Both the position numbers and the translations under genes were made by a program. This document shows positions 8,813 through 19,273 of a stretch of 64,000 nt of DNA, piece by piece. This DNA is from Hydrogenophaga taeniospiralis (GTDB lineage: Bacteria; Pseudomonadota; Gammaproteobacteria; Burkholderiales; Burkholderiaceae_C). The notes beneath the pieces were generated by a model that was not told the origin of the DNA, did not search any database, and was given only the letters and a program-made list of their open reading frames with translations. Within the stretch, counting starts at the first letter, position 1. Each line of letters opens with the position of its first letter. The DNA lies in assembly GCF_020510445.1 (NCBI RefSeq), contig NZ_JAHBAG010000001.1, positions 1,712,501 through 1,776,500 of the forward strand, given 5' to 3'.

Positions 8813-10554
8813 GCCGGCGGGCCAGTCGCAGTGTGAACTACAGCGCCAGCCCGCTGCTGGCGAGCAAGACGCCGGTCTGGCGCAGCAAATTCATCGTGGC
8901 GGCGCTGGCGCTGGCCTTTGCCGGGCTGGGCGCCCGCGCGGCCTATGTGCAGGTGGTTGGCAACGACTTCTTCCAGCGCCAGGGCGAGGTACGCTTCGCG
9001 CGCACGCTGGAGCTGCCCGCCAACCGCGGCCGGGTGCTGGACCGCAACGGCCTGATCCTCGCCTCCAGCGTGGTGGCGCAGAGCATCTGGGCGATTCCGG
9101 AGGACGTGGACAAGAGCGAGCCGAAGCTGCGCGACGTGGCCAAGCTGCTGGACATGCCCTTGTCCACGCTGAAGAAGCGCCTGGCCAACGAGGACAAGAC
9201 CTTTGTCTGGGTCAAGCGCCAGGTGGACGAGCCGGTGGCCAACGAGATCGCCGCGCTCGGCATCAAGGGCATTTACCTGCGTCGCGAGTACAAGCGCAAG
9301 TACCCCGAGGGCGAGGCCGCGGCCCACGTGGTGGGCTTCACCAACGTGGAGGATCGCGGGCAGGAAGGTGTCGAACTGGCCTTCAACAAGGAGCTCTCGG
9401 GCCGCAGCGGCTCGCGCCGCGTGATCAAGGACCGGCTCGGCCGTGTGGTCGAAGACGTGCGCGACGTCGTGCCGCCGGTGGACGGCCCGGATCTGCAACT
9501 CTCCATCGACAGCAAGGTGCAGTACTTCGCCTACCAGAAGCTGCGCGAAGCGGTGCAGATGCACAAGGCGCGCGCGGGCAGCGTGGTGGTGCTCGACACC
9601 CGGACCGGCGAGGTGCTGGCGCTGGCCAACTACCCGAGCTACAACCCCAACCTGCGGCTGAACCTCAGTGGAGAACAGCTGCGCAACCGGGTGCTGACCG
9701 ACAGTTTCGAGCCGGGCTCGACCATGAAGCCCTTCATCGCGGCGCTGGCGCTGGACAAGGGGCTGGTCACCCCGACCACGCAGATCCAGACCGCGCCGGG
9801 GCACATGTCCATTGGCGGCTCCACCATCAACGATGCGCATCCGAACGGCCTGCTCACGGTCAACGAGATCATCCAGAAGTCGAGCAACGTGGGCGCGGTC
9901 AAGATGGCCATGCAGATGTCGCCGCGCGAAATGTGGGAGACCTTCGCCCAGGCCGGGTTCGGCCAGAAGCCCCAGGTGCCGTTCCCGGGCGCGGTCAGCG
10001 GTCGCCTGCGGCCCTACAAGACCTGGCGCCCGATCGAACAGGCCACCATGAGCTACGGCTATGGACTGTCGGTCTCGCTGTTTCAGCTGGCCCAGGCTTA
10101 CACCATCTTCGCGCGCGACGGCGAACTGATTCCGGTGAGCATGGTCAAAACCGATGGGCCCACGGACGGCGTTCGGGTGTTCAGCGAAAAGAACGCGCTG
10201 GCGGTGCGCAAGATGCTGGAGATGGCCACCGGCCCGGGGGGCACAGGCCAGCGCGCGCAGACCATGGGCTATTCGGTGGGCGGCAAGTCGGGCACCGCGC
10301 GCATGCAGGAAGGCAAGGGCTACGCCGAAAAAAAATACCGCGGCTTCTTCGTGGGGCTGGCGCCGGTGGAGCAGCCGCGCATCGTGGTGGCGGTGATGAT
10401 CGATCAGCCGAACAACGGGGCCTATTACGGCGGGGTGGTGGCCGGCCCGGTGTTCAGCGAGACGGTGCAGCAGACCTTGCGCATCCTGGGGGTGCAGCCC
10501 GACATGAGCGTGAAGCCACAGATCATCAGCGAAGTGGTGGAGGAGCCGTTTTGA
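8809..10554 (+). CDS. ftsI: FtsI (PBP3), septal peptidoglycan transpeptidase
   Basis: The protein has 581 residues. FtsI cross-links septal peptidoglycan together with the glycosyltransferase FtsW. A single N-terminal membrane helix (about 24-46) is followed by the pedestal domain (RGRVLDRNG) and the transpeptidase domain. The active-site motifs are STMK (Ser at about 304), SSN in the loop KSSNVGAVK, and KSGT at about 493. The ATG overlaps the ftsL stop. The gene is followed not by another overlap but by a 154-bp gap that holds repeat copy B. Confidence 0.95.
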   Translation: MSRRASRSVNYSASPLLASKTPVWRSKFIVAALALAFAGLGARAAYVQVVGNDFFQRQGEVRFARTLELPANRGRVLDRNGLILASSVVAQSIWAIPEDVDKSEPKLRDVAKLLDMPLSTLKKRLANEDKTFVWVKRQVDEPVANEIAALGIKGIYLRREYKRKYPEGEAAAHVVGFTNVEDRGQEGVELAFNKELSGRSGSRRVIKDRLGRVVEDVRDVVPPVDGPDLQLSIDSKVQYFAYQKLREAVQMHKARAGSVVVLDTRTGEVLALANYPSYNPNLRLNLSGEQLRNRVLTDSFEPGSTMKPFIAALALDKGLVTPTTQIQTAPGHMSIGGSTINDAHPNGLLTVNEIIQKSSNVGAVKMAMQMSPREMWETFAQAGFGQKPQVPFPGAVSGRLRPYKTWRPIEQATMSYGYGLSVSLFQLAQAYTIFARDGELIPVSMVKTDGPTDGVRVFSEKNALAVRKMLEMATGPGGTGQRAQTMGYSVGGKSGTARMQEGKGYAEKKYRGFFVGLAPVEQPRIVVAVMIDQPNNGAYYGGVVAGPVFSETVQQTLRILGVQPDMSVKPQIISEVVEEPF

Positions 10555-10566
10555 ACTGCTTGACAC

Positions 10567-10656
10567 CCACCCCCGCCGAGACCCGCTGCGCGGGCCCCGA
10601 CCCCCTCAAGGGGGCAACACCAGCGGCCCGGCAGAGCCGGTTCCGCGGTGTTCCCG
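10567..10656 (+). repeat. Palindromic 3'-flanking repeat, copy B
   Basis: The element lies between ftsI and murE, 12 bases after the ftsI stop. It contains the hairpin arms ACCCGCTGCGCGGG, CCCCCTCAAGGGGG and GGCCCGGCAGAGCCGG, with CAACACC and GGTGTTC as outer arms. It is one of the few breaks in an otherwise overlapping operon. Confidence 0.75.
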
Positions 10657-10708
10657 GACAAGGCCGCCTCCCCGCGCCTCGGCTGGGTTTGTTCGAGGTG
10701 GCGACCGC

Positions 10709-12244
10709 ATGAAGACGCTTCTTCATCCTCACGCCGTGGCCGACTGGCTGCGCGAGCGTGTGCGCGGGCAACTGCATTGCGACAGCCGCCGCGTGCGCGA
10801 AGGCGATGGTTTCGTGGCCTGGCCGGGCGCCGCCACGGACGGGCGCCGCTATGTGGCCGGCGCGCTGCAGGCCGGTGCGGCCGCGGCGCTGGTGGAGCGC
10901 GACGGCGCCGAAGCCTTCGGTTTCAGCGACGACCGCGTGGCCGCCGTGCCGGGGCTCAAGGTGCAGGCCGGTCCGATCGCCAGCGCGTTCTACGCCGACC
11001 CCAGTGCGGCGCTGGACCTGATCGCCATCACTGGCACCAATGGCAAGACCTCCAGCGCCTGGTGGGTCGCTCAGCTGCTCTCGGCCGCAGACCGACCCTG
11101 CGCGGTGGTGGGCACGCTGGGCATCGGACAGCCGCCGCTGGCGGGCGACCAGGGCCATGCGTTGGTGCCGACCGGCCTGACGACGCCCGACCCGGTGCTG
11201 CTGCAGGCGCGCCTGCGCGGCATGGTGGACGCCGGCCTGAAGGCCTGCGCGATCGAGGCCTCGTCCATCGGCCTGATCGAAGGCCGGCTCAACGCCTGCC
11301 GCATCCGGGTGGCGGTGTTCACCAATTTCACCCAGGACCACCTGGACTTCCACGGCAGCATGGCCGACTACTGGGCGGCCAAGGCCGCGCTGTTCGACTG
11401 GCCCGGTCTGGCCAGCGCGGTGCTCAATCTGGACGATCCCCAGGGCGCGGCACTGGCGCAGACTCTGGACGGGCGCGGCCTCGACCTGTGGACCGTGGCA
11501 TTGGAAGACGGCACGCCAGCGCGCCTGTGCGCGCGCGACATCGCGTTCACCCACAACGGCATGCGCCTGACCGTGGTGGAGCGCGAAGCCTCGGGCGCCG
11601 AGGCGCAGCACCACACCCTGAGCCTGCCCATGGTGGGGCGCTACAACGTGTCCAACCTGCTGTGCGTGCTGGCCACGGCGCGCGCGCTCGGTGTGCCGCT
11701 GGCCGACGCCGTGCGGGCCTGCCAGGCCCTCACCCCCGTGCCCGGCCGCATGGAACAGGTGCCCGCGGTGGCGGGCCAGCCGCTGGTGCTGGTGGATTAC
11801 GCCCACACCCCCGACGCGCTGGAGAAGGCCTTGCAGGCCCTGCAGCCGCTGGCGCGGCAACGCGGCGGCGCGCTCTGGGCGGTGGTGGGCTGTGGCGGCG
11901 ACCGCGACGCGAGCAAACGCCCCCTCATGGCCGCCGTGGCCGAGCGGGAGGCCCAGCACGCCGTGCTGACCAGCGACAACCCGCGCAGCGAAGACCCGCT
12001 GGCGATCCTGGCGCAGATGCGGGCCGGCCTGTCGATGCCCGCCCGCGCCGTGGTCGAGGCCGATCGGGCGCTGGCGATCGCGCAGGCGGTGCAGCGCGCT
12101 GGCGCCGACGACGTGGTGCTGATCGCCGGCAAGGGACACGAGGACTACCAGGAAGTGATGGGCGTGAAAAAACCGTTTTCCGATCTGGCGCAGGCCCAGG
12201 CCGCGCTGCAGCAGCGCGCCGCCGCGCAGGGAGTGCAGGCATGA
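10709..12244 (+). CDS. murE: MurE, UDP-MurNAc-Ala-Glu:meso-DAP ligase
   Basis: The protein has 511 residues. MurE adds the third amino acid to the muropeptide precursor in the cytoplasm. The ATP-binding GTNGKTSS is at about 109. DNPR at 423-426, within SDNPRSEDP, is the signature associated with meso-diaminopimelate specificity. LVDYAHTPDALE and GKGHEDYQ are further family motifs. The stop overlaps the murF ATG by 4 bp, giving translational coupling. Confidence 0.95.
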   Translation: MKTLLHPHAVADWLRERVRGQLHCDSRRVREGDGFVAWPGAATDGRRYVAGALQAGAAAALVERDGAEAFGFSDDRVAAVPGLKVQAGPIASAFYADPSAALDLIAITGTNGKTSSAWWVAQLLSAADRPCAVVGTLGIGQPPLAGDQGHALVPTGLTTPDPVLLQARLRGMVDAGLKACAIEASSIGLIEGRLNACRIRVAVFTNFTQDHLDFHGSMADYWAAKAALFDWPGLASAVLNLDDPQGAALAQTLDGRGLDLWTVALEDGTPARLCARDIAFTHNGMRLTVVEREASGAEAQHHTLSLPMVGRYNVSNLLCVLATARALGVPLADAVRACQALTPVPGRMEQVPAVAGQPLVLVDYAHTPDALEKALQALQPLARQRGGALWAVVGCGGDRDASKRPLMAAVAEREAQHAVLTSDNPRSEDPLAILAQMRAGLSMPARAVVEADRALAIAQAVQRAGADDVVLIAGKGHEDYQEVMGVKKPFSDLAQAQAALQQRAAAQGVQA

Positions 12245-13680
12245 AGACCATCGCCGAGTTGTTGACCCGGCTCAGTGGCGCACGGGCTGTGGGCACGATG
12301 GACGCCCCCATCGGCCGTGTGCACTCCGACACCCGCAGCCTGCAGCCGGGCGATCTGTTCGTGGCGCTCAAGGGCGAGCGCTTCGACGCACACGACTTTC
12401 TGCCGCAGGCGCGCGCGCAGGGCGCCGTGGCCGCCATCGCCCACACCGGGTTGGTGCAGGCCGGCCTGCCCGGCGTGGAAGTGCCCGACACGCGGCTCGC
12501 CCTGGGGGAACTGGCGCGCCTGTGGCGCGAGCAGTTCAGCCTGCCGCTGATCGCCGTGACCGGCAGCAACGGCAAGACCACGGTGACGCAGATGGTGGCG
12601 GCCATCCTGCGCGCGGCCGCGGGCGACGCCGCCCATGCCACGCAGGGCAATCTGAACAACGACATCGGCGTACCGCTCACGCTGCTGCGCCTGCGCCCGG
12701 ACCACCGCCTCGCGGTGATCGAGCTGGGCATGAACCACCCCGGCGAAATCGCCTACCTCGCCGCGCTCACCCGGCCCACCGTGGCGCTGGTGAACAACGC
12801 CCAGCGCGAACACCAGGAATTCATGGCCACGGTGGAAGCGGTGGCGCGCGAAAACGGCCAAGTGATCGCGGCCCTGTCGGGGGACGGCGTGGCGGTGTTC
12901 CCCAGCGACGACGACCACACCGGGGTCTGGCGCGAACTGGCCGCGGGCCGGCGCGTGATGACCTTCAGCGACGGCGACGCGTCGGCCGACGTGCATGCCC
13001 TGCAGGCCGACTGGCGCGACGGCGCCTGGGCCCTGCGCCTGGCCTCCCCCGCCGGGGAGCTGGCCTGCCGCCTGCGCATCGCCGGGCGGCACAACGTGCG
13101 CAACGCGCTCGCGGCCACCGCGTGCGCCCTGGCTGCGGGCGTGGCGCTGGCCGACATCGGTCGTGGGCTCGACGCCTTCGAGCCGGTGGGCGGACGCTCG
13201 CGCGCGCTCTCGTTGCCGCTGGCCGACCGCGCCGTGACCCTGATCGACGACACCTACAACGCCAACCCGGACTCGGTGGTCGCGGCCATCAACGTGCTGG
13301 CCGAGCTGCCCGGCCCGCGCCTGCTGGTGCTGGGGGACATGGGCGAGGTCGGAGAGCAGGGCCTTGCGTTTCACCTCGAAGTGTTGCGCCATGCGCAGGC
13401 CTGCGGCATCGAGACCGTGCACTGCGCCGGCGACTGGATGCACAAGGCCTGCGCCGCGCTGCGCGCCGCGGGCGAGCCCGTGCCCACGCACTGGGACGAC
13501 GTTGCCGCCCTGGCCGGCCATGTGAGCGCGGCCGTGGTTGCGCCCGGCGCATCGGCGCTGCGCAGCGTGCTCGTCAAAGGCTCGCGCTTCATGCGCATGG
13601 AGCGCGTGGTCCAGGCCCTGCAGGCGCTGGCCAGCGCACCCCCAACACAAGAACAAAAGGACGCATCGCATGCTGCTTAG
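12241..13680 (+). CDS. murF: MurF, UDP-MurNAc-tripeptide:D-Ala-D-Ala ligase
   Basis: The protein has 479 residues. MurF completes the UDP-MurNAc-pentapeptide. The segments seen are the N-terminal [18 protein letters not shown], the P-loop TGSNGKTTV, the [10 protein letters not shown] motif typical of MurF, and LGDMGEVGE. The ATG at 12241 overlaps the murE stop, and the C-terminus overlaps the mraY start by 11 bp. Its D-Ala-D-Ala substrate comes from Ddl, encoded later in the cluster. Confidence 0.95.
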   Translation: MKTIAELLTRLSGARAVGTMDAPIGRVHSDTRSLQPGDLFVALKGERFDAHDFLPQARAQGAVAAIAHTGLVQAGLPGVEVPDTRLALGELARLWREQFSLPLIAVTGSNGKTTVTQMVAAILRAAAGDAAHATQGNLNNDIGVPLTLLRLRPDHRLAVIELGMNHPGEIAYLAALTRPTVALVNNAQREHQEFMATVEAVARENGQVIAALSGDGVAVFPSDDDHTGVWRELAAGRRVMTFSDGDASADVHALQADWRDGAWALRLASPAGELACRLRIAGRHNVRNALAATACALAAGVALADIGRGLDAFEPVGGRSRALSLPLADRAVTLIDDTYNANPDSVVAAINVLAELPGPRLLVLGDMGEVGEQGLAFHLEVLRHAQACGIETVHCAGDWMHKACAALRAAGEPVPTHWDDVAALAGHVSAAVVAPGASALRSVLVKGSRFMRMERVVQALQALASAPPTQEQKDASHAA

Positions 13681-14848
13681 CCTGGCCCTGTGGCTGCAAA
13701 GCCTGGGACCCGAGTTCGGGTTCCTGCGGGTATTCCAGTACCTCACCTTCCGTGCGGTCATGGCCGCCATGACGGCGCTCATCGTCGGTCTGGTGGCGGG
13801 TCCGTATTTCATCCGCCGCCTGGCCGCGCTCAAGATCGGCCAGCCGATCCGTGAGTACGCGATGCAGACCCACCTGAGCAAGGGGGGCACGCCCACCATG
13901 GGCGGGGTGCTGATCCTGTTCTCGATCGCGCTGTCCACCCTGCTGTGGTTCGACCTGTCCAACCGCTTCGTCTGGATCGTGCTGCTGGTCACCCTGGGCT
14001 TTGGCGCCATCGGCTGGGTGGACGACTGGCGCAAGGTGGTGCGCAAGGACCCGGAAGGCATGCGCTCGCGCGAAAAGTACCTCTGGCAATCCGTCATCGG
14101 GCTGGTGGCGGCGTTCTACCTCGTGTTCAGCGTGTCCGAAACCAGCAACCTGCGTGTGCTGGGCCTGTTCATCGACTGGGTGGCCTCGGGGTTCACCGTG
14201 GACCTGCCGCCCCAGGCCGGCCTGATGGTGCCGTTCTTCAAGGAAATCAGCTACCCGCTGGGGGTGTTCGGCTTCGTGCTCATGACCTACCTGGTGATCG
14301 TGGGTTCGAGCAACGCGGTCAACCTCACCGACGGCCTGGATGGCCTGGCCATCATGCCGGTGGTGATGGTGGGCTCGGCGCTGGGCGTGTTCGCCTACGC
14401 CACCGGCAGCGCCGTGTTCTCGCGCTACCTGCTGCTGCCGCACATCCCCGGGGCGGGGGAACTGCTGATCTTCTGCGCGGCCATGGCCGGCGCGGGCCTA
14501 GCCTTTTTGTGGTTCAACACCCACCCGGCCCAGGTCTTCATGGGCGACGTGGGCGCCCTCGCATTGGGCGGCGCGCTCGGCACCATCGCCGTGATCGTGC
14601 GCCAGGAAATCGTGCTCGCCATCATGGGCGGCATCTTCGTGGTCGAAGCCCTGTCGGTGATGCTGCAGGTGACGTATTTCAAGTACACCAAGCGCCGTTT
14701 CGGCCAGGGCCGCCGGCTGTTCCAGATGGCACCGCTGCACCACCACTTCGAGAAAAAGGGCTGGAAGGAAACGCAGGTCGTGGTGCGCTTCTGGATCATC
14801 ACCATGCTGCTGTGCCTGATCGGCCTGTCGACCCTCAAGCTTCGTTGA
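13670..14848 (+). CDS. mraY: MraY, phospho-MurNAc-pentapeptide transferase
   Basis: The protein has 392 residues with about ten membrane helices. MraY transfers phospho-MurNAc-pentapeptide to undecaprenyl phosphate, forming lipid I at the inner membrane. Landmarks are [21 protein letters not shown] with its catalytic aspartates, [22 protein letters not shown] and [10 protein letters not shown]. The ATG at 13670 lies inside the murF 3' end. Confidence 0.96.
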   Translation: MLLSLALWLQSLGPEFGFLRVFQYLTFRAVMAAMTALIVGLVAGPYFIRRLAALKIGQPIREYAMQTHLSKGGTPTMGGVLILFSIALSTLLWFDLSNRFVWIVLLVTLGFGAIGWVDDWRKVVRKDPEGMRSREKYLWQSVIGLVAAFYLVFSVSETSNLRVLGLFIDWVASGFTVDLPPQAGLMVPFFKEISYPLGVFGFVLMTYLVIVGSSNAVNLTDGLDGLAIMPVVMVGSALGVFAYATGSAVFSRYLLLPHIPGAGELLIFCAAMAGAGLAFLWFNTHPAQVFMGDVGALALGGALGTIAVIVRQEIVLAIMGGIFVVEALSVMLQVTYFKYTKRRFGQGRRLFQMAPLHHHFEKKGWKETQVVVRFWIITMLLCLIGLSTLKLR

Positions 14849-14852
14849 CCCC

Positions 14853-16718
14853 ATGTTGAACCTGAAAGACCAACACGTTCTCATCCTGGGCCTGGGCATC
14901 TCCGGCCTGGCGATGGCGCGTTGGTGCGTGCGCCACGGCGCTCACGTGACCGTGGCCGACACGCGCGACAACCCGCCGCATCTGGCAGCGCTGGGCATCG
15001 AGTGTCCGCAGGCCAGCTTCGTGGCCGGCCCGTTCGACGAAGCGCTGATCGCGCGTGGCGCCTGGAACCTGATCGCCCGCAGCCCGGGGCTGGCCCCCGT
15101 TCAACTGACCACGCTGCGCGAATGGGCCCAGTCGCAGGCGGTGCCGTTCGTGGGCGAACTCGATCTGTTTGCCCGGGCGCTGCGCGACCTGTCGGTGCGC
15201 GAACCACGGCCCTACCAGCCCAAGGTGCTGGCAATCACCGGCACCAACGGCAAGACCACCGTGACCTCGCTCACCGGCCTGCTGCTGCAGCGCTGCGGCC
15301 TGCGCGTGGCCGTGGCCGGCAACATCGGCCCGGCCCTGCTGGACGTGCTGGCCGCGGCGCTGGAAGCCGAAGCAAAGGCCCAAGCCGAGGCTGCGGCGGC
15401 GGAGGAACCGCAGTCCATCGCCGTCGCGGCCGAGCCGGCGCCCGCGCCGGACGGGAGCGACGGGTCGACCGCCGAGGTCCAGGCTGAGCTGCAGCCCGCC
15501 GACGAAGACGAGCCGCTGCCGGTCGCCGAAGAGGACGACGCGCCTACCCAGCTGGTGCCACCACCCCCCGAGCCGCCCCAGCCACCGCATCTGCCGGCGG
15601 TGTGGGTGCTCGAACTCTCCAGCTTCCAGCTCGACGGCACGGCCGGTGGCGCCTGGGACGCCGTGCCCACGGCCGCCACGGTGCTCAACATCACCGAAGA
15701 CCACCTGGACTGGCACGGTTCCCTCGCCGCCTACAGCCAGGCCAAGGCCGCCGTGTTCGGCAACCGTGCGCTGATGCTGCTCAACCGCGACGATGCCCAG
15801 GTTATGGGCATGAAGCCGGGCGACGTGACGGTGAAGATCGGTGGCCGCAACCGCCAGCAGCCGGCCCGGCCCTACGCCACGTTTGGGCTGGATGCGCCCA
15901 CGCGCGCGGGCGACTGGGGCATCGAGTCGGTCAACGGCATGACCTGGCTGGTGCGCGCGCTCGCGCTCGACGAGACCCGCAAGCCGCGGCGCCGCGTCGC
16001 CGGGCCGCCCCAAGGCGCGGCAGCCCCCTCGGGGGGCAGCGCCGTACGCGAAGCGACCAGCGTGGGGGCCGGAGTCTCTGCCCAGGAAGAGGACGAGATC
16101 TATTACCAGCGCTTGATGCCGGTCGATGCGCTGCGCATCCGGGGCCGCCACAACGCGGCCAACGCGCTGGCCGCGCTGGCCCTGGCCACCTCCACCGGGG
16201 CCGCGCTGGCGCCCATGCTGCACGGGCTGCGCGAGTACCGCGGCGAGCCGCACCGGGTGGAGCCGGTGGCCATCATCGACGAGGTCGAGTATTTCGACGA
16301 CAGCAAGGGCACCAACGTGGGTGCCACGCTGGCCGCCGTGCTCGGGCTCGGCGCCGAGCGGCGCCTGGTGGTGATCCTCGGGGGCGACGGCAAGGGGCAG
16401 GACTTTGCGCCACTGGCCGAGCCGCTGGCGCGCCACGCGCGCGCCGTGGTCTACATCGGCCGCGACGCGGCCCGCATCCGCGAAGCGGTGAGCGATGCGC
16501 TGGAGCAGGCCCAGGTGGCGCAGCTGGACGCGACCACCCTGCCCGAGGCGGTGGGCCTGGCTTGCGCGCAGGCCCGCCCGGGCGACGCGGTGCTGATGTC
16601 GCCCGCCTGCGCCAGCCTGGACATGTTCGACAACTACGTGCACCGCGCCCGGGTGTTTGTCGAAGCGGTGGCGCAGCTGGCCAGCGAACGCGGCATGAGC
16701 CTGGAGGGGGGCGTATGA
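14853..16718 (+). CDS. murD: MurD, UDP-MurNAc-L-Ala:D-Glu ligase with two large insertions
   Basis: MurD adds D-glutamate to UDP-MurNAc-L-Ala. The expected motifs are present: [70 protein letters not shown] and [13 protein letters not shown]. At 621 residues it is far longer than E. coli MurD (438). Two segments explain this. Residues about 168-247 are Ala/Glu/Pro-rich low complexity between [10 protein letters not shown] and VWVLELSS. Residues about 377-420 are a Gly/Ala/Arg-rich stretch, encoded in part by a palindromic repeat (16000-16071). The catalytic motifs are intact, so it is probably functional and the inserts are probably loops. The stop overlaps the ftsW start. Confidence 0.93.
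   Translation: MLNLKDQHVLILGLGISGLAMARWCVRHGAHVTVADTRDNPPHLAALGIECPQASFVAGPFDEALIARGAWNLIARSPGLAPVQLTTLREWAQSQAVPFVGELDLFARALRDLSVREPRPYQPKVLAITGTNGKTTVTSLTGLLLQRCGLRVAVAGNIGPALLDVLAAALEAEAKAQAEAAAAEEPQSIAVAAEPAPAPDGSDGSTAEVQAELQPADEDEPLPVAEEDDAPTQLVPPPPEPPQPPHLPAVWVLELSSFQLDGTAGGAWDAVPTAATVLNITEDHLDWHGSLAAYSQAKAAVFGNRALMLLNRDDAQVMGMKPGDVTVKIGGRNRQQPARPYATFGLDAPTRAGDWGIESVNGMTWLVRALALDETRKPRRRVAGPPQGAAAPSGGSAVREATSVGAGVSAQEEDEIYYQRLMPVDALRIRGRHNAANALAALALATSTGAALAPMLHGLREYRGEPHRVEPVAIIDEVEYFDDSKGTNVGATLAAVLGLGAERRLVVILGGDGKGQDFAPLAEPLARHARAVVYIGRDAARIREAVSDALEQAQVAQLDATTLPEAVGLACAQARPGDAVLMSPACASLDMFDNYVHRARVFVEAVAQLASERGMSLEGGV
16000..16071 (-). repeat. Palindromic repeat embedded in frame in murD
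   Basis: Read on the minus strand, this stretch resembles the element at 34552: CCCCCACGCT at one end, the GCTGCCCCCCGAGGGGGCTG hairpin in the middle and GGGGCGGCCCGGCG at the other end. It encodes about 24 Gly/Ala/Pro/Arg residues of the second MurD insertion and does not interrupt the reading frame. Confidence 0.65.
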
Positions 16719-18025
16719 AGGCGACATCGCTCACGCCCTGGCAGCGCCTGCGTGCCGGCCTGGTCTCGGCCATGCCGCGCCTGATCGGCCGCGACCTGGC
16801 CGGCGCCCTGGCTGGTGGGTCGGCGCGCGACGGCCTGCCGGTGCGCCTGTCCAACCGCACCTATGCCGGCACGCGCAACGTGGCGGTGCGCGAACTCGGT
16901 TTCGACCAGCCGCTGCTGTGGGTGGTGATGGCCCTGATGGCCTGGGGTCTGGTGATGGTGTATTCGGCCTCGATCGCCTTGCCCGACAACCCGCGCTTTG
17001 CCAACTACGCCCACACCCACTTCGTGTTGCGCCACGGCCTGTTCATCCTGATCGGGCTGGTGGCCTCATTGATCGTGTTCCAGGTGCCCATGCAGAGCTG
17101 GGAGCGGTTCGCGCCCTGGCTCTTTGCCCTGTCGCTGCTGCTGCTGGTGCTGGTGCTGCTGCCTTTCATCGGCAAGGGCGTCAACGGCGCCCGGCGGTGG
17201 TTCTCGCTCGGGCTCATCAGCTTCCAGCCCTCCGAGCTGGCCAAGCTCACCGTGTTGCTCTACGCCGCCAATTACATGGTGCGCAAGATGGAGGTCAAGG
17301 AGCGCTTCTTCCGCGCCGTGGCGCCGATGGCGGTGGCCCTGGGCGTGGTCGGCATGCTGCTGCTGGCCGAGCCCGACATGGGGGCTTTCATGGTGATCGT
17401 GGTGATCGCCATGGGCATCCTGTTCCTGGGCGGTGTGAACGCGCGCATGTTCTTCCTGATCGCGCTGGTGGTGGTGGGCGCGTTCGCGCTCATGGTCATG
17501 ATGAGCGAGTGGCGCCGCGAGCGCATCTTCGCCTACCTCGATCCCTGGAGCGAGGCCTATGCGCTCGGCAAGGGCTACCAGCTTTCCCACTCGCTGATCG
17601 CCTTTGGCCGTGGCGAAATCTTCGGTGTCGGCCTGGGCGGCAGCGTGGAAAAGCTGCACTGGCTGCCCGAGGCCCACACCGACTTCCTGCTCGCGGTGAT
17701 CGGTGAAGAGTTCGGCCTGATCGGGGTGCTGATCGTGATCGGTCTCTTCCTCTGGCTCACGCGCCGCATCATGCACATCGGCCGCCAGGCCATTGCCCTG
17801 GACCAGGTGTTCGCCGGCCTCGTGGCCCAGGGGGTCGGGCTGTGGATCGGCTTTCAGGCCTTCATCAACATCGGCGTGAACCTGGGTGCCCTGCCCACCA
17901 AGGGCCTGACCCTGCCCCTGATGAGCTACGGCGGCTCAGCCATCCTGCTCGAACTCGTCGCCCTGGCCATCGTGCTGCGCGTGGACTATGAAAACCGCCA
18001 GATGATGAAAGGGGGCCGTGCATGA
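16715..18025 (+). CDS. ftsW: FtsW, septal lipid II polymerase (SEDS family)
   Basis: The protein has 436 residues with about ten membrane helices after an N-terminal cytoplasmic tail of about 65 residues. FtsW polymerises lipid II at the septum with FtsI. Family marks are [57 protein letters not shown] and [10 protein letters not shown]. The C-terminus ends RQMMKGGRA, and its last 22 bases are the start of the 86-bp tandem repeat. The ATG overlaps the murD stop. Confidence 0.96.
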   Translation: MKATSLTPWQRLRAGLVSAMPRLIGRDLAGALAGGSARDGLPVRLSNRTYAGTRNVAVRELGFDQPLLWVVMALMAWGLVMVYSASIALPDNPRFANYAHTHFVLRHGLFILIGLVASLIVFQVPMQSWERFAPWLFALSLLLLVLVLLPFIGKGVNGARRWFSLGLISFQPSELAKLTVLLYAANYMVRKMEVKERFFRAVAPMAVALGVVGMLLLAEPDMGAFMVIVVIAMGILFLGGVNARMFFLIALVVVGAFALMVMMSEWRRERIFAYLDPWSEAYALGKGYQLSHSLIAFGRGEIFGVGLGGSVEKLHWLPEAHTDFLLAVIGEEFGLIGVLIVIGLFLWLTRRIMHIGRQAIALDQVFAGLVAQGVGLWIGFQAFINIGVNLGALPTKGLTLPLMSYGGSAILLELVALAIVLRVDYENRQMMKGGRA

Positions 18026-18194
18026 AGCAGCGGTTTCACCAAAACCGCCAGGCAGACGCGCAGCGGCTGCAGATGCGGAACGCATCGATGATGAAAGGGG
18101 GCCGTGCATGAAGCAGCGGTTTCACCAAAACCGCCAGGCAGACGCGCAGCGGCTGCAGATGCGGAACGCATCGATGATGAAAGGGGGCCGCGCA
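18001..18194 (+). repeat. 86-bp tandem duplication between ftsW and murG
   Basis: The sequence starting GATGATGAAAGGGGGCCGTG at 18001 recurs at 18087, and its first part recurs at 18173 with one change (T to C). Both full copies are identical. The unit is made of the last 22 or so bases of ftsW plus about 64 bases with no other copy in the window. The period is 86, not a multiple of 3. Each junction still reads ATGA, so a stop and a start overlap at 18022, 18108 and 18194. Each unit also carries a CGGTTT/AAACCG hairpin (18031-18047 in the first copy). Confidence 0.95.
18022..18111 (+). CDS. Possible 29-residue peptide, first tandem copy
   Basis: The ATG at 18022 overlaps the ftsW stop (ATGA). 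It opens a 29-codon frame with a basic product: it begins [10 protein letters not shown], contains RLQMRNAS and ends MMKGGRA, the same end as FtsW because the repeat carries the ftsW 3' end. No family is recognised. Its stop overlaps the next ATG. It may be a real peptide, a device to pass ribosomes from ftsW to murG, or a by-product of the duplication. Confidence 0.35.
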   Translation: MKQRFHQNRQADAQRLQMRNASMMKGGRA

Positions 18195-18197
18195 TGA
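18108..18197 (+). CDS. Possible 29-residue peptide, second tandem copy
   Basis: The product is identical to the frame at 18022, and its stop overlaps the murG ATG at 18194 by ATGA. If translated, the two frames form a ribosome relay ftsW, peptide, peptide, murG. Recent duplication without any base change implies either a young event or conversion between copies. Confidence 0.35.
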   Translation: MKQRFHQNRQADAQRLQMRNASMMKGGRA

Positions 18198-19273
18198 GCA
18201 AGACTCCCTGTGCCCTCATCATGGCCGGCGGCACCGGCGGCCACATCTTTCCCGGTCTGGCCGTGGCCGAAGCGCTGCGTGAGCGCGGCTGGCGCGTGCA
18301 CTGGCTGGGCGCGCCCGACAGCATGGAGAGCCGGCTCGTGCCACCGCGTGGCTTCACGCTGGAGACCATCGCCTTCGGTGGCGTGCGCGGCAAGGGCGTG
18401 CTCACGCTGGCCCTGCTGCCGTTGCGCCTGCTGCGCGCGTTCTGGCAGGCGCTGCAGGTGGTGCGCCGCGTGAAGCCCGATGTGCTGGTGGGCCTGGGGG
18501 GCTACATCAGCTTCCCGGGCGGCATGATGGGCGTGCTCGCGGGCAAGGCCCTGGTGCTGCACGAGCAGAACTCGGTGGCGGGCATGGCCAACAAGGTGCT
18601 CGCGGGGGTGGCCGATCGCGTGTTCACCGCTTTCCCCAAGGTGTTCAGGAAAGCCGAGTGGGTGGGCAACCCGCTGCGCGCGCCGTTCCTGCGGCAGCCG
18701 CCACCCGAAGCGCGGTTCGCCGGGCGCAGCGGGCCGCTGCGCCTGCTGGTCGTGGGCGGCAGCCTGGGCGCACGGGCGCTCAACGACACCGTGCCGCAGG
18801 CGCTGGCCCTGATCCCCTCGGCGCAGCGCCCGCAGGTGATCCACCAGAGCGGGGAAAAGCAGATCGAAGCGCTGCGCGCGAATTACGCCGCGGCCGGGGT
18901 GCGGGCCGAGCTCACGCCCTTCATCGACGACACGGCCCAGGCCTTCGCCGACGCCGACCTGATCGTCTGCCGCGCCGGCGCCAGCACCGTGACCGAGATC
19001 GCCGCCGTGGGCGCGGCCGCGCTGTTCGTGCCCTTTCCGTCGGCGGTGGACGACCACCAGACCACCAACGCGCGCTTTCTGGTCGACGCGGGCGCGGCCT
19101 GGCTGGTGCCGCAAAACGAACTCACACCGCTGCAGCTGGCGCAGACGCTGCAGACCGTGCGGCGAGAAACCTTGATGGAGATGGCGAACAAGGCCAAGAC
19201 GATGGAAAAAACAGAAGCCGTGGCGGCCGTGGTGTCCGCCTGCGAAACCCTGGCAAAGGTGGGTCAACCATGA
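18194..19273 (+). CDS. murG: MurG, lipid II synthase (GlcNAc transferase)
   Basis: The protein has 359 residues. MurG adds GlcNAc to lipid I on the cytoplasmic face of the inner membrane. The glycine-rich loop [10 protein letters not shown] starts at about residue 12. [12 protein letters not shown], the second loop [13 protein letters not shown] and the UDP-GlcNAc site [12 protein letters not shown] are present. I chose the ATG at 18194 because [13 protein letters not shown] matches the family start; the frame runs open further 5' only because of the tandem repeat. The murC ATG overlaps its stop. Confidence 0.95.
   Translation: MSKTPCALIMAGGTGGHIFPGLAVAEALRERGWRVHWLGAPDSMESRLVPPRGFTLETIAFGGVRGKGVLTLALLPLRLLRAFWQALQVVRRVKPDVLVGLGGYISFPGGMMGVLAGKALVLHEQNSVAGMANKVLAGVADRVFTAFPKVFRKAEWVGNPLRAPFLRQPPPEARFAGRSGPLRLLVVGGSLGARALNDTVPQALALIPSAQRPQVIHQSGEKQIEALRANYAAAGVRAELTPFIDDTAQAFADADLIVCRAGASTVTEIAAVGAAALFVPFPSAVDDHQTTNARFLVDAGAAWLVPQNELTPLQLAQTLQTVRRETLMEMANKAKTMEKTEAVAAVVSACETLAKVGQP

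Noticed and set aside
10648..12240. Long open frame in front of murF in the same frame
   Set aside because: It overlaps murE in another frame and has no family segments; murF begins at the ATG overlapping the murE stop.
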